64,000 nt of DNA, taken from the NCBI GenBank assembly GCA_030549335.1, contig CM060198.1, forward strand, positions 49,069,353-49,133,352. Reading direction: 5' to 3'. This document shows positions 61,476 through 64,000 of this stretch, one piece after another; the first letter of the stretch is position 1, and each line of letters begins with the position of its first letter. The DNA is from Pontederia crassipes. Its lineage: Eukaryota; Streptophyta; Magnoliopsida; Commelinales; Pontederiaceae. The notes beneath the pieces are model-generated. The model did not search any database. It was not told the DNA's origin and worked only from the letters and a program-made list of their open reading frames with translations. Position numbers and translations under genes: made by a program.

Positions 61476-62175
61476 ATGTTGCAAAACTACGACCAGACAT
61501 CGACCAAGATAAATCTCTAGGTCAAATCGGACGGTTAACTCACATGTTCGGATTATTTTGGAATAAAATTGTATAAAAATATAAATTATGATAGTTATTA
61601 ACATATTCTTGTCAATAGTTAATATATTAATTTGTTAAAGTGCAATAATAGGATTGGAAAGTTTTTATTATAATCAATAGACCCAATGTAAATAAGCTTT
61701 TTTTAATTTTAATATATTAAATTATAATTTACAAAAATTACCTTTGTTAAATTTAACTACTAATATTAATATGAATATAAGTATATTTTGTAATATTCTA
61801 ATCTTAATTAGTGACTCAATTTTTTTATATTTAACTTTTGACATTTAAGAAATGTCTAAAGGAAAAAATATTTTCCTTAAAGAAAATCATTAAGAATTTA
61901 GTTATAATAATTTTTTAACACTGTGATGTTTCATATAGATAAGCATGATGTAGTGGTTTGTACACAAATTGAAGTTCCAATGGTGTTCAATTTTGATTGT
62001 CCTCACTATTTCATAACATTTTAGTGAATATTAAAAAATTGAACCGACTTTGGTTCACTAAACATTGGATGGTCCAATAGAAAGGACGGATTTGACTTGA
62101 CTCATAAACCGATTTGATGTCCGAATAATGGTCGGACCGATTTGATCGATTGGTCCAATTCGAGTTTTACAACAT
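61476..62175. mobile_element. Inverted-end element (about 0.7 kb), class unknown
   Basis: The left end ATGTTGCAAAACTACGACC and the right end, reversed, ATGTTGTAAAACTCGAATTG form a terminal inverted repeat. Just inside, GTCAAATCGGAC on the left and GTCGGACCGATTTGA on the right are also in inverted order. The word ATTCTATT lies near both ends (61461 and 62179), a possible TSD that does not sit flush. No coding. Confidence 0.45.
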
Positions 62176-62447
62176 GGATTCTATTCGATAAAGGGGTTCT
62201 AAATCGTTGAAAATTTTGAATAAGATAGATGATAAATTATAATGGTTATCTAGTTACTTATAAAAACCTATATACTAATTTTATTTTTATCATTCCTAAT
62301 TATATAATGTTATTTCTCATTTCATTCCATCAGTTTCTCTTCTTCTTCGAATTAAAAAATATAATTGTATAATGGGGATTTCAAATTTCATACTGTGGGT
62401 ATAAATTTGGGCACATTTCTTTCGTAAACTTTAAATGGGATTTTTTT

Positions 62448-62532
62448 CGGGCCTTACGATACAGCGCATGAACATCTTTAAATGGGCTTCGTTTTGGGCC
62501 TCGCTGCTAACTCTCACCTCTTTGTATAAAAG
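62448..62532 (+). promoter_or_regulatory. Promoter-like cluster: three site II words and a TATA box
   Basis: CGGGCCTTA (62448), ATGGGCTT (62482) and TTGGGCCT (62494) are TGGGCY/GGGCC site II-type elements that TCP factors bind in plant housekeeping promoters. TGTATAAAAGAGG follows at 62523. Start would be expected near 62555-62565. No coding exon, tRNA or clear C/D-box snoRNA was recognised downstream before the MITE at 62709. Confidence 0.4.
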
Positions 62533-62708
62533 AGGAACGCATTCAGATTTTTCTTATTATTAATTGTCTCTTATCTTTGTATCTCGGGAAATGGAATGCA
62601 ATTTTCACGATTTTTTTTTGGGTGCAACAAAATTCTGGATTCAATATTGGTTAAGTTCTAATTGGTCAGACAACCACCACTTACAGTCACATTTTTTTTT
62701 TGATATTT

Positions 62709-63009
62709 GGGTTATTTTTATAAATAACCTCTAAATTATCACGATTTTTCATATTTAATTTTATTTTTTTTCTTTTGATTCCTAAATTATCGCAATTATT
62801 TTTTAATTTTATCTTTTTCGTCGACTTCTGTTCACTTTTTCGTTATCTTTTATTTGTCCCATTTATGAACATTCGAAAATACTCCTTGGAGTTACAGAAT
62901 GATCAGATTAGAAAAATCGTGATAGTTTAGGGATGTAAAAAAATAAGTTCATAAATTGAAGTTAAATGTAAATAACCGTGATAATTTAATAGGTTTATGA
63001 AAATAACCC
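62709..63009. mobile_element. Foldback MITE, copy 2 (MULE-like, 9-bp TSD)
   Basis: 301 bp with ends GGGTTATTTTTATAAA and TTTATGAAAATAACCC, and a perfect 9-bp TSD TTGATATTT (62700-62708 and 63010-63018). Inner words (CTAAATTATCACGATTTTTC; GGGATGTAAAAAAATAAGTTC) match copy 1 at 57747-58262. A 9-bp TSD is the mark of Mutator-like elements. No transposase, so it is non-autonomous. Confidence 0.85.
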
Positions 63010-63167
63010 TTGATATTTTAATACATTTTTTCTTGGATCTCACAAACTTTGCTCTTGATTAGTTTAGTCTGTATTTGGTATGAAAGGTTGCTGGTGAAGA
63101 TATTGCGAGTCTTCAAGTAATTGAACCTGAGATTTTAAAGTAAAAATAAATGTACTTTTAGATAAGA

Positions 63168-63899
63168 GGTTTGTTTGAATTGAGGAATATGAAGAGGTGA
63201 AGTGAAATACGAGGAAATGAAATTAGTTATATCATGTTTAATTACATTTTTTATTTAAGTTAAGAGGGTGGGGTGGAATAGTTAAGACATTTAAACACCA
63301 CATTTTTCATTCTACTAAATTGATGGAACGAAGAAGAATAAATTATTTTAAATCAAATTAATCTCTTTCCATTTTTATTATCAAATTAAATTATTTCTCT
63401 TCTTACCAAATTAAATCACCTCTCTCTCTTCTCTCTTTCATTCATTGATATATTATCTTTTTTTAATATGAATACATATTTATCTATCATTTTTTATTAA
63501 ATAAAACTTTTTAGTAAATATTATTCAAAATTAACATAAAAAAACTATTTAAAAATAATTAATATTAATCTAATATATTCAATCGGGTGTCAAAAAAATA
63601 AGACTCGCTCCTAATCTAATTATCCATCGAGTCGGAAAAAAATAAAAAAATCCGGGCCGCTACGGGCGAGGGCGATCAGGTCGTCCCACTCATTCCTAAT
63701 TAATAATTATAAATACTTTAAATATATAATTAAAAATAAAAATAATTTTTATACAAATAAAATTTTCATTACTCCACCTCATATCTTATATAATTTATTA
63801 TCCAAATATAAACTTTTTAATGACACGTCACGTCACCCACCCCATCACTCATCACGTCACTCCACCTCATCCCTCATCAGTTATTTGTCAAACAAGCCC
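63168..63899. mobile_element. Inverted-end element (about 0.73 kb), low certainty
   Basis: The left end GGTTTGTTTGAATTGAGG...GAAGAGGTGAAGTGAAAT resembles the reversed right end GGGCTTGTTTGACAAATAACT...GGGATGAGGTGGAGTGACG. The middle is AT-rich. No TSD was fixed and no coding seen. 63900-64000 is AT-rich. Confidence 0.4.
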
Positions 63900-64000
63900 A
63901 AGGATCGAAAATAATTTAGAGTAATTTATTAATAGATTGAAATCAACTCGTTCAAATTAACATCTCATTCCAAAATTCACAAGGGTTTATTTTTACTTAT

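Noticed and set aside
62540-62710. snoRNA or U-snRNA gene behind the promoter-like cluster
   Set aside because: No C/D or H/ACA box set, no upstream sequence element of the plant snRNA type, and no clear terminator were visible, so no RNA gene is called.

Overview
This is a plant nuclear window. It has AT-rich intergenic DNA, spliceosomal introns in plant-type host genes, and Ty3/gypsy elements with the usual plant tRNA primer sites. The GC-rich, single-coding-exon ANTH gene and the GC-rich first exon of the U-box gene would suit a monocot, perhaps the Zingiberales, but that is only an impression from base composition.

Three host genes can be supported. (1) A SPL11/PUB13-class U-box/ARM E3 ubiquitin ligase lies on the minus strand at 8864-12884. 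It has four coding exons, one 1.8 kb intron, and a predicted 676 aa. (2) A 643-aa ANTH-domain clathrin adaptor of the ECA4/CAP1 type lies on the plus strand at 33320-35251. It has one coding exon and a probable intron in the 5' leader. (3) Ribosomal protein eL36 lies on the minus strand at 59261-60722. It has three coding exons, 110 aa, and a probable leader intron with a telo-box upstream. The three genes are unrelated and do not form a cluster.

The rest is transposon-derived or featureless AT-rich DNA. 1-1681 is the 3' end of an L1-type LINE. 2041-3080 is a 520-bp tandem duplication overlapping a tRNA-like SINE head. 4.8-5.36 kb is a degenerate repeat of about 187 bp period. 17.2-19.0 kb holds an LTR, a primer site and a second LTR end. 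21643-29811 is a decayed but structurally complete chromovirus (minus strand) with long LTRs, an iMet primer site, a polypurine tract, gag-pol remnants, a chromodomain and a CATAA target-site duplication (TSD). 30.3-31.86 kb is another LTR-like piece.

35893-53613 is a nested stack. A solo LTR of about 2.6 kb was split by an L1-type LINE (about 35966-39065) and by a 12-kb Tat/Athila-like element (40015-52072, TSD CATAA, tRNA-Asp-type primer site, no recognisable genes). The 12-kb element in turn holds a 2.6-kb solo LTR (42797-45403, TSD ATTTG). Another solo LTR follows at 53873-56853 (TSD ATTCA).

The right end carries two copies of one foldback MITE with 9-bp TSDs (57747-58262 and 62709-63009), two other inverted-end elements (61476-62175, 63168-63899), and a promoter-like cluster of site II motifs plus a TATA box at about 62448-62532 with no obvious gene behind it. 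The most unusual signal is shared by the long LTRs: each has a block of short CpG-rich palindromic repeats in a similar place, but with a different motif in different copies. No CRISPR, operon or bacterial-type system is present. Splice sites and boundaries were read by eye.
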